33,471 nucleotides of DNA, taken from NCBI GenBank assembly GCA_027717865.1, contig JALLOM010000004.1, forward strand, positions 1 through 33,471, given 5' to 3'. A program made the translations under genes and the position numbers. Position 1 is the first letter of the stretch. Every line of letters begins with the position of its first letter. Shown here one piece after another: positions 11,010 through 18,974 of the stretch. The stretch is from Acidobacteria bacterium AH-259-O06 (GTDB lineage Bacteria > Acidobacteriota > UBA6911 > RPQK01 > JADFOI01). The notes under the pieces were generated by a model. It ran no database searches. It worked only from the letters and a program-made list of their open reading frames with translations, and was not told the origin of the DNA.

Positions 11010-11042
11010 GTCAGGGGGTCAGGAGATCAGGAAGTCAGGGGG
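11010..11042. repeat. Class C octad tandem repeat (GTCAGGRR units)
   Basis: gtcaggggGTCAGGAGatcaggaaGTCAGGGGg; about 4 units with period 8. Confidence 0.75.
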
Positions 11043-12418
11043 ACCTTGATGTTGAGGCGCTTAAGTTTTTCGTTCAGGGTGGTGGGATTGACACGCAGCA
11101 AGTTGGCGGCTTTTTTCTGGTTCCAATCGACCTTTTGAAGGGCGGTCATGATGAGGTTTTTCTCATACTCCAAAACCAGATCTTTCAAAGTGGCACCATT
11201 GTCCAGCAAATTCAGCTTGCCAAGACTCACCGAGGTCGAATCTAAGATTTCGCGGGGAAGTAAGTCTTGGGTGATGCCGCCCTGATTCGGTGCCAACACC
11301 ACGGCTCGTTCCATCACGTTTTCCAGTTCCCGAACGTTTCCTGGCCAGTCATACTCCATCAGCAGCTTCAGCACCGACTGGTCCAAGGAGCAAACGGGAC
11401 GCTCGTTCTCTTTACAAAAATGTTGCAGAAAGTGTTCGGCAAGAAGAAGAACGTCTTCTCGGCGCCGGCGAAGAGGTGGGAGAGCAATCCTGATGACGTT
11501 CAAACGGTAGTAAAGATCTTCACGGAATTCTTGATTTTCCACCGCTTGCTTAAGATCAATGTTGGTGGCGGCAATAATCCTGACATCCACCTTAATATTT
11601 TCCAGTCCACCGACGCGGCGGAACTCCCTTTCCTGGATTACGCGCAGCAGTTTAGATTGGGTGTCGAGGGGCAAAGTCCCCACTTCGTCAAGAAAAATCG
11701 TTCCAGCACTGGCGACCTCGAACAGACCTTTCTTGGTAGCGGTGGCCCCCGTGAAGGCTCCTCTGACGTGACCGAAAAGCTCGCTTTCCAACAAGTCGCT
11801 GGGAATTGAACCGCTGTTGACAGCCACAAAAGGGCCATTGGAGCGAGAGCTGCAGCTGTGCATGGCTTTGGCCACTAGCTCCTTTCCCGTTCCGCTCTCT
11901 CCCGTGATCAAGACAGTACTTCGGCGCGGCGCGACTTGAGTGATCAACTCGAAAACCTGCTGCATTTGCTCGCTTTTGCCAACAATGTTCTCAAAGGTAG
12001 AACGCTCTCTGAGAGTCTTCTTAAGCCGCCGGTTTTCCATCTCCAGGCTGCGCTTTTTGAGCCCGTTCTTGACCACCAACACTAATTCCTCGTTTTTGAA
12101 GGGCTTGGTGATGAAATCAAAGGCGCCGGATTTGGTTGCCTTGACGGCATTCTCGATCGAGGCGTAGGCGGAGATCATCACCACAACTATGTCGGGATCC
12201 ACCCGGAGAATTTCCTCAAGAGTGGCCAACCCACCCTTTCCGGGAAGCATCAGGTCAAGAAGAACAAGATCAACACCTTGCTCTTTGGTTTTTTCGATCC
12301 CCTCTTCCCCCGTTGCAGCGGCAGTTACCTTATAGCCTTCTTCCTGGAAGAGGGTGGTGACGATTTCCCGCATGATTTCTTCGTCATCAATGACCAGAAT
12401 GGAAGCTTGTGTTGACAT
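11027..12418 (-). CDS. Sigma54-dependent NtrC-family response regulator
   Basis: Receiver domain (VIDDEE, LLDLMLPGKGG), AAA+ domain (GESGTGKELVAKAMH, GAFTGA), C-terminal Fis-like HTH (NLLRVNPTTLNEKLKRLNI). Confidence 0.96.
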   Translation of the reverse strand: MSTQASILVIDDEEIMREIVTTLFQEEGYKVTAAATGEEGIEKTKEQGVDLVLLDLMLPGKGGLATLEEILRVDPDIVVVMISAYASIENAVKATKSGAFDFITKPFKNEELVLVVKNGLKKRSLEMENRRLKKTLRERSTFENIVGKSEQMQQVFELITQVAPRRSTVLITGESGTGKELVAKAMHSCSSRSNGPFVAVNSGSIPSDLLESELFGHVRGAFTGATATKKGLFEVASAGTIFLDEVGTLPLDTQSKLLRVIQEREFRRVGGLENIKVDVRIIAATNIDLKQAVENQEFREDLYYRLNVIRIALPPLRRRREDVLLLAEHFLQHFCKENERPVCSLDQSVLKLLMEYDWPGNVRELENVMERAVVLAPNQGGITQDLLPREILDSTSVSLGKLNLLDNGATLKDLVLEYEKNLIMTALQKVDWNQKKAANLLRVNPTTLNEKLKRLNIKVPLTS

Positions 12419-12430
12419 GGCCGGATTTTC

Positions 12431-15295
12431 TTAATTCACTCTTTTGATCGGGAGGTGGAGTCGAAAGGTGGTGCCCTTGCCTCGTTTGCTTTCAACGCTG
12501 ATGCGCCCTGAAAGCTCCTGAATTATGCCGTAGGAGACGGACAGACCGAGCCCGGTGCCCCTGCCAATGTCCTTAGTGGTGAAAAAAGGATCGTAGATTC
12601 TTTTGACGTCCTGCTCGGATATTCCCACACCACTGTCCTGAATTTCAACGACCAGCAGAGAATCTGTGCGGTAGGTCTTCACACTGAGTTGTCCTCCTTG
12701 GGGCATTGCGTCCTTGGCATTAAGACACAGGTTCATGAAAACCTGCTGCAGCTTGCTTCCGTTAGCCAAAGTCGGGGGCATGGTGGGGTCCAGATCCAGC
12801 TTGACGTCAAGACCAGCCTTTCGAAACTGGTGATCAAGCAGCGAAAGAGTCTCCAACATCAGTGAATTGACATTGATTTCGTGAAAATCGGAGTCTTTGA
12901 CTCGTGCAAAATTCAACAAATTGTTCACAATGTTCGAGGCGCGGAAGCCCTGCCTTTCAATCTTCTTCAACATTTTATGCCGTGGGTCGTCCGCAGGGAT
13001 CTCTTTCAGAAGCATCTGTGAGTAACTGGAAATGGCAGTGAGTGGAGTATTGACTTCATGTGCTATGCCGGCTGCCAGAAGGCCAATGGAGCTCAGTTTT
13101 TCAGCCTGTAGAAGTTGGCTCTCCAGCTGAACCTTCTCAGTGATGTCGTCAAGGACCAGCAGCGTCCCAGTCACCACGTCGTCTTGCAAGAGAAAAGGTG
13201 AAACTGTGATGTTTACCAACCGGCTGTGGCCGTCTGTGGATTGGATGTGAGTTTTATAGAGTCGGCTGGTCTCTTGGACAATCCAGGGTGGACCTTCGAC
13301 AATCTTTTGCAGCGTGCGCACAAGATCTACAGGAAAAACTTCAGAGATATTCTTGCCCAGAACCTCGTCCGCCCGCAGGCCACAGATGGTCTGCATGGAA
13401 TCATTCCAAACAGTAATTTCTCCTTCCGGAGTAATAACAAGAACGCCGACCGTGATGCTTTCCACCACGTTCTCACTATAGGCCTTAAGCTGAGCTAATT
13501 CATTGGCTTTGGTCTCTAGTGAGCGATAGAGCAGGGCGTTATCAATGGCAATGGCAGCATAACGGGCCAAGGTGCCGATCAAGTCAAGATCTTCGCTGCT
13601 CAGAAATTGACCATCAAACCGTTTCCCCAAACCCAGAAATCCAATCACCCGACCCCGAACTCGGAGAGGTTGGACATAGTGCAAATCCCACTCTGACAAT
13701 TGTGCCCTGACCCGGTCGACGACCTCACTGGGAGGCAATAAAAACAGGGGATTCAGCTCTCGATCAAAATCGGAAAAGATGGTGTCCGGAATAACCAGTT
13801 CAGTGGTTTTGCTCGTGCCGACTGGAAGATGCTGGGCGTGAAAAAGACGATACAGGTCCCCTTGTGCATCGTCCCGCAGAAAAAGCGCTATTGGAGCCAC
13901 ATTCAGGGTCTTGCGCAGTCGGGTTGAGATCCTCTCTGTGAGTGAAGAAAGCCCGATTTCCGAGCGCAGAGTTTTACCGAAGTCGGCTAGCGATTGGCGG
14001 TAGTCATACTCCTCTCGGTAAAAATAGCGGTCGATTTGGTCCTGAATCTTGTTTTTCAAGGGGGCAAATAGAAAGGCCACCAGAAGAGCTGATAGGGCAA
14101 AAAGTACAAAGCCTGATTCCGGGGAAAAGCCTTGGATGACTCGGCCAATCGACAGAACGATAACCACATACAGTCCTAAAAGGGCTGAGCTGGCCAGCAC
14201 ATAGGCGGCACCCTGCTTGAAAATCAGCGCCACGTCCATGAGTCTGTGCTTGGTGATGGCGTAGCCGAAGCTCAGAGGAATGAGCACCAATCCGAGAATG
14301 GAAGCTTCCATATAGGGGGAAATCGGCAAGCCGATCAAAAAAGGCACAGCATACAAACACAGAAAGGGAAGGATGGCGATTAGAGTTCCGCGCGTCACCC
14401 ATTTCATCTGCAGCCGTTGGATAGGGGAGGGCGCTTGGCGACGAGAATAAACAAGGGCCAGGGTCCCGAGCAGAAAGAAAGTCATGAAATGACTCAAGTG
14501 AACCTTGTCCAAAAAGTGTTCAATACCCGCGGTGCGGGGTAAACCAAGCGGCTTCAGGCTGCCCGAAAACCAAAGTGCCTGAAATCCCAGTAAAAAGAGC
14601 GATGGTAGGTAAAACAGGAATCTCAAAGAAGGCCAGTTTCTGACCAGAGAAAGTGGTTGGGGGAAATAACAGCAAAAGTGAACAAAAAGTGGAGGCAGCA
14701 GTACAAAAGCCGTGGCGGAAGACCAGTAGATAAGCAGGTCGAAGGTGTCTGCACGTCCTGAATAACGGTAGAGATAGAGTACAAAGGCGACCAAACAGAT
14801 CAGGTAAAAGTGAAAAGCCCCTTGTGCCTTCCAGCTGCGCAGGAAGATCAAGAGGCCGATGCCCAGGTGAGTGAAGGCAACCAGGGCAAGCAAGAAGTCA
14901 GTAAAACTGGTGCGCGGCTGGAGTTGAATCTCGATAGGATACGAGAGCCGAGAACCAGATCCTGCCTTTTCCAGTAAATAGGTTGCTTGGGTGCCGGGGG
15001 GCAAGGTTCCCGCCAGCAGCTCAACCACTTCGGTGTAATCGTCAAGGTTGCGGATGGGCATACCATTAATGCTAAGCAGCCGGTCGCCGCTGCCCAGACC
15101 ACTCCTGGTTGCTATCAGCCGAGGAGCTTCCAGTGACTTCACTTCCACTCCCCGGGGCGTCTGAGTCCAATTGACACCGTCGGAAGGCTCCCTCCATTGC
15201 ATCCGGTCCAGTAAATTGAGTAACCCGACGTAAATGGACAACGCAGATAGGATCAGGACCAAAACTGTCGTGGAGCGCCTGAAAAAAGCCATCAA
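12431..15295 (-). CDS. Membrane sensor histidine kinase: PDZ-like, multi-TM, GAF, PAS, HisKA, HATPase
   Basis: PDZ-like RSGLGSGDRLLSINGMPIRNLDDY; about 7 hydrophobic helices; GAF; PAS (VITPEGEITVWNDSMQTICGLRADEVLGKNISEVFP); H-box GIAHEVNTPL; GTGLGLSVSYGI. The track start is TTG; the ATG at 15292 is more likely. Confidence 0.94.
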   Translation of the reverse strand: MMAFFRRSTTVLVLILSALSIYVGLLNLLDRMQWREPSDGVNWTQTPRGVEVKSLEAPRLIATRSGLGSGDRLLSINGMPIRNLDDYTEVVELLAGTLPPGTQATYLLEKAGSGSRLSYPIEIQLQPRTSFTDFLLALVAFTHLGIGLLIFLRSWKAQGAFHFYLICLVAFVLYLYRYSGRADTFDLLIYWSSATAFVLLPPLFVHFCCYFPQPLSLVRNWPSLRFLFYLPSLFLLGFQALWFSGSLKPLGLPRTAGIEHFLDKVHLSHFMTFFLLGTLALVYSRRQAPSPIQRLQMKWVTRGTLIAILPFLCLYAVPFLIGLPISPYMEASILGLVLIPLSFGYAITKHRLMDVALIFKQGAAYVLASSALLGLYVVIVLSIGRVIQGFSPESGFVLFALSALLVAFLFAPLKNKIQDQIDRYFYREEYDYRQSLADFGKTLRSEIGLSSLTERISTRLRKTLNVAPIALFLRDDAQGDLYRLFHAQHLPVGTSKTTELVIPDTIFSDFDRELNPLFLLPPSEVVDRVRAQLSEWDLHYVQPLRVRGRVIGFLGLGKRFDGQFLSSEDLDLIGTLARYAAIAIDNALLYRSLETKANELAQLKAYSENVVESITVGVLVITPEGEITVWNDSMQTICGLRADEVLGKNISEVFPVDLVRTLQKIVEGPPWIVQETSRLYKTHIQSTDGHSRLVNITVSPFLLQDDVVTGTLLVLDDITEKVQLESQLLQAEKLSSIGLLAAGIAHEVNTPLTAISSYSQMLLKEIPADDPRHKMLKKIERQGFRASNIVNNLLNFARVKDSDFHEINVNSLMLETLSLLDHQFRKAGLDVKLDLDPTMPPTLANGSKLQQVFMNLCLNAKDAMPQGGQLSVKTYRTDSLLVVEIQDSGVGISEQDVKRIYDPFFTTKDIGRGTGLGLSVSYGIIQELSGRISVESKRGKGTTFRLHLPIKRVN

Positions 15296-15307
15296 ATTTC
15301 CCTACTT

Positions 15308-15351
15308 AGTGCCTCGCCACAAACGTCGCCGTACTTACGAAACGAGGCACT
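15308..15351 (-). promoter_or_regulatory. Inverted repeat (possible hairpin) in the kinase 5' leader
   Basis: AGTGCCTCG (15308..15316) and CGAGGCACT (15343..15351): 9-bp perfect arms with a 26-nt spacer, just upstream of the kinase start. Confidence 0.55.
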
Positions 15352-15386
15352 TACCCTGATCGACAAAAAATCCAGTAGAATATGAC

Positions 15387-15401
15387 GCAAATTCGGTGCC
15401 A
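15387..15401 (-). promoter_or_regulatory. Sigma54 (-24/-12) promoter candidate for the kinase-regulator operon
   Basis: Minus strand reads TGGCAC-CGAAT-TTGC. The GG and GC dinucleotides are separated by exactly 10 nt, matching TGGCAC-N5-TTGC. Confidence 0.75.
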
Positions 15402-15590
15402 GCACCCGGAAATTCAAACCCAACTCCCTGTAAATGCTCCATTAACGGCGGATAGGTGCAAGGGACAGAAAACAGGGACTTGAGTAGCCCCTTCCCCTGA
15501 TCCAATTTTTCCAATCATGATCCAAAAATTTGAACTATAAGGAGCGAAGAACTAGCCTGAAGTCGGTTCGAGGATCTTCCCTAGTGTTAA

Positions 15591-17387
15591 CTAGAATCGG
15601 AGGGCGACTCCCCCGCGGACGGTCCTTGGACTTCGAACCAGGACAACATCCCCCATCGCGGTTTGCATCTTGCCCAGATCTTCATTGGTGAGGTTGCGGA
15701 TGTCGAATAGAGCTTCGATCTTATACTGGTAGACCGAGAGAAAATCCAGTCCAACGAAGCTCAACCATCCTGCGGGTACCGGTATCATCTGACGCACGAA
15801 AAGGTTGATTCCCTCGTTCCCGGTCTCGTACGTGTCAGAGAATGGATCCAAGGTCGTGATGGGGTTACCGTTGGGAACAAATTTGACTAGCGCATTAAGA
15901 TGAGTTCTGGAGGAGGGAATGTAGGCTTCAATCTCAGTGGAAACTGCATGATAGTTCTTGCGTGCCACCAGCGCGCGCGTGCTGGACTCTTCAAAAACCA
16001 AAGCCGCCGGTCCCTGCCAATTAACTCCAGCTCCGTTACCACGAATGTAAGACACCGAAGTATGTAGGTTGGGGCCAAGACGGCGACGCAATGTCAGTCG
16101 GTATCCGCTGTTATTTGCCTGTTCGTCGTCCAAATGTAGAGCTTGTACTTCGGGCTGATATTTGAAGACAGCCAGGAAAGGAGTGGCTCCCCCGAACAGC
16201 TGATTCTCATAGGCCGCAAACTCGATCCCGGTGTTTTGGTTGAGTTGCTGAGTGATGCTGGCCTGGTAGTGCCGTGAGGTTCCGATACTAAATTGATCGC
16301 CGACCCGCGAGAAGTAAACTGCATCGCTCAGGTTCACCACATCGCCATCGGGTAGGACCAAACTGCTGCGGTGGGTAATTCGTTTGGAAGCCATTAAAAG
16401 CTGAACTTTGGTGTGCCCAGTGGGAGAAAAAGAAAGCTCGGCATTCGGGTTGAGAAAGGTTCGACGAACATCTGTCCGCACCTGATCAAGTTCCAGACCC
16501 CACAGCAAAGAGAGTGCACTTCCTAAAAGCAGGCTTTCCTGGAAACCCAGACTTAGAATCTGAGTCGTTCCCAAAGCCCGTGTGTAGTCGAGGTTATCGC
16601 CTAGAGCAGTGGGATTGCTTAGAAGGGCCAAGCTTGGCTGATCAAAGCTCATTCGACCGTAACCGACAAACACCCGCATTGAATGGGAATCATTCAGGGG
16701 GTACTCAATGATATTCTTCAGGCGCCACAGTGAGTCTTCTCCTGAATTTAGCTGTCCAGCCATAATATATTTGTTGTTCCCCCAGGCCGACTCCACGAAA
16801 GCAAAATTGGTAGTTGTTCCACCTGCAGCATTGCCTGGGAAAACGAAGTAGTCCCCATCCAAGCCTGCATTGCTGTAGACTTCAAAAGCCGCCTCCTCAA
16901 AGAAAGGCGCCAAAGGACGGGTTTCAGAAGTCTCACTTGTGGCCTCAGGAAAATCGCGGAAGATGAGTCGTCGCTCCTCTGAGGTTCTCAGCAGTGTCTT
17001 GACACTAAGGTTTTCTCCCCCGGAAGAGTCCAGTTGAAACAATTGTTGAAGGATCAGGGTCACCACGGTGGTCTTACCCGGCCTTACTTGAATTACATTT
17101 TTTTGCGGGCTTAGATATTTTGAACTCTTGACCAGTATTTCGTAATTGCCCGTCTCAATATTATTGAGCTGGATTTCCCCTCCTGCATTGCTGCGTGTCA
17201 GAATCGGTAAGCTCTGTGCCGATGATTTCTGAAGGAGCGCAACCAGGATATTGGCCACCGGCTGTCCGGTCTGGTCCTGGAGTATCCCGGTGAAGTGCCC
17301 GAAGGAAGAAGCAAGAACCTGGGGAGAGATGAGAACTAGGCAAAGAGAGCACAATAGGAGAGAAGAGCGTCGAATTTCAAAAAACAT
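15591..17387 (-). CDS. Secreted protein with N-terminal carboxypeptidase-regulatory-like domain and outer-membrane beta-barrel-like remainder
   Basis: Signal peptide; FTGILQDQTGQPVANILVALLQKSS...GNYEILVKSSKYLSPQKNVIQVRPGKTTVVTLILQ; then alternating-residue strands ending in ...VRGGVALRF, an aromatic outer-membrane C-terminus. No TonB plug motif seen. Confidence 0.75.
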   Translation of the reverse strand: MFFEIRRSSLLLCSLCLVLISPQVLASSFGHFTGILQDQTGQPVANILVALLQKSSAQSLPILTRSNAGGEIQLNNIETGNYEILVKSSKYLSPQKNVIQVRPGKTTVVTLILQQLFQLDSSGGENLSVKTLLRTSEERRLIFRDFPEATSETSETRPLAPFFEEAAFEVYSNAGLDGDYFVFPGNAAGGTTTNFAFVESAWGNNKYIMAGQLNSGEDSLWRLKNIIEYPLNDSHSMRVFVGYGRMSFDQPSLALLSNPTALGDNLDYTRALGTTQILSLGFQESLLLGSALSLLWGLELDQVRTDVRRTFLNPNAELSFSPTGHTKVQLLMASKRITHRSSLVLPDGDVVNLSDAVYFSRVGDQFSIGTSRHYQASITQQLNQNTGIEFAAYENQLFGGATPFLAVFKYQPEVQALHLDDEQANNSGYRLTLRRRLGPNLHTSVSYIRGNGAGVNWQGPAALVFEESSTRALVARKNYHAVSTEIEAYIPSSRTHLNALVKFVPNGNPITTLDPFSDTYETGNEGINLFVRQMIPVPAGWLSFVGLDFLSVYQYKIEALFDIRNLTNEDLGKMQTAMGDVVLVRSPRTVRGGVALRF

Positions 17388-17598
17388 ACTGTGTTTGGCC
17401 CATCCTGAACTTCTCTGAAAAAATGATTGCTCTATTCTAGACTTGTCAGATGACCATATTCAAGAAAATAGTTCAATAAAAAGTTGAAAGTTGAACAATC
17501 GGACAGGATCTATAATTCCCGGCCCACATACCATCGACCCCTAATAACACACTTCATAAGGAGAGTCCAGTAGTCAGAAGGGTCAATCGTGTCTCTCA

Positions 17599-17760
17599 TT
17601 AGAAAATCGTAAGAGGTTTACCATCTACTTCGTTGGGGATCTCCACTTCGAAAATACGGTAAAGAGTTGGGGCAATGTCAAGGATGCTCGGCTCTGATGC
17701 TTGGATTTTACGATTGGATACAAAGACACCAGAGGTGTCACCTATGATCTCCAGTTTGAT
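17599..17760 (-). pseudogene. 3' remnant of an alkaline-phosphatase-superfamily (type I phosphodiesterase-like) gene
   Basis: Minus strand reads ...KIKLEIIGDTSGVFVSNRKIQASEPSILDIAPTLYRIFEVEIPNEVDGKPLTIF*. SILDIAPT...DGKPL is typical of the superfamily C-terminus. No start codon or N-terminal domain is present. Confidence 0.6.
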
Positions 17761-18374
17761 CTTTCTAAACCTCTGCGTTATTTTTTGGTCAGAACGCCAT
17801 TAGACTTATGATGTTTTACGGGAAGCTCGTCAGCATCTTAGCCGCCCTTTTTATTCATGAGTGTTCTTCATCCTGAAGATCCTCTTCTAAGCAGTTCTCA
17901 AAACTCCTTTATTTAGTGTCACACAGTTAGTGTATCATTTGTGAATCTGATCGCTGGAATTATGAGCTTCCTCCGATTTCCGCATTTTTTCTCATTTTTG
18001 GTGACGGCCATCACTGTAGGGATTGTTAAGACCTGAATAGGATGCTCACCATGTTAAATCCGCTTCAGCTTTTCTTCCACGGACCCGGCTACCTTGAAAA
18101 GAGGGCGGGCACTAAAGAGGCTATGATAAACATCTTTCGTCCGTTATTCGGAGTTAAGTCAATAGTCATTAAAGTTTGCGAAAGTAATAATTACGGTCGC
18201 AATTCTCATCTGAGTTCTACGAGGGGAGGGGTGAGTGAGGGCAAAGAATCCATTTTTTTGGATCAAAATTTAATAATGTGGGGACGTTCTCGCCATGGCA
18301 ACCCTTTCCATGGAGAACTATTTGAGTGCTAATCGATTGGAAAAATTGTACTTAGTTCAAATACTGGGTAGAGT

Positions 18375-18389
18375 TGGAACATATTTTGC
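18375..18389 (+). promoter_or_regulatory. Weaker sigma54 (-24/-12) promoter candidate upstream of the TonB-receptor locus
   Basis: TGGAAC-ATATT-TTGC. GG-N10-GC spacing is correct; one mismatch in the -24 box. Confidence 0.4.
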
Positions 18390-18599
18390 CTTGAGTCAAC
18401 TCGGTTTGGCGTCTGCGAGGTGCAAATACGTAAGAATTCGCTAGATAGATTGTGGAAAGGAGTTACACTTACGCAGAATCTTTCAATCCTCGGTTAGGAA
18501 TTGCAGGTGTGTACGCAGACTGGGGTTGGGAAGTTTTCTTCTGCCGGGCCAATATGCCCGGAAGGGTTATTTCGAGTGTCAACTCAGCTTAGGGAGGTG

Positions 18600-18914
18600 A
18601 TGATGACACAGCACCTAACAAAGCCAAGAATTCTTCTCCCTTTTTGTCTTTCCATCCTTGGATTGTGCCTGGTGGCAAACACTCACGCACAGTTGGGTAC
18701 GGGGAATATTACAGGAACGGTCAAAGATGCCACTGGGGCGGTTCTACCCGGCGTCGAGATCACCGTCCGGAATGAGGCGACAAATGTGACCCGGACGGGG
18801 GCCGTGTCTTTAACCGCCCATAGTGAAGCCATTATGTTGGCAATGCGCAGGAGTCATTGCTACGATTCTCGTTTATACCATTGCTCTTATGGTCTTAGTC
18901 TTAAAAGACAGTAA
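18600..18914 (+). pseudogene. Truncated 5' head of a carboxypeptidase-regulatory/TonB-type receptor gene
   Basis: Strong SD (agggaggtg) then MMTQHLTKPRILLPFCLSILGLCLVANTHAQLGTGNITGTVKDATGAVLPGVEITVRNEATNVTRTG. After that the frame becomes unrelated and stops. The body of the receptor is missing. Confidence 0.75.
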
Positions 18915-18974
18915 ACTTCCTTATAACAGTAAACTTCTTAATTAGACATTAAACTTTTTTAAGGAGAAAGCTAT

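Noticed and set aside
15459-15500. GGGACAGAAAACAGGGAC direct repeat as a mobile-element end
   Set aside because: Too short and degenerate, and no transposase or flanking duplication could be identified.
18042-18332. 96-aa plus-strand ORF in the poorly coding gap
   Set aside because: No signal peptide, motif or convincing SD; composition looks non-coding.
18416-18433. TTGGCGTCTGCGAGGTGCA as a sigma54 promoter
   Set aside because: GG-to-GC spacing is 12 nt rather than the required 10.
18801-18914. Hydrophobic stretch AGVIATILVYTIALMVLVLKDS in a second frame after the receptor head, as a transporter fragment
   Set aside because: A single TM-like segment with no family-specific motif; origin cannot be assigned by eye.
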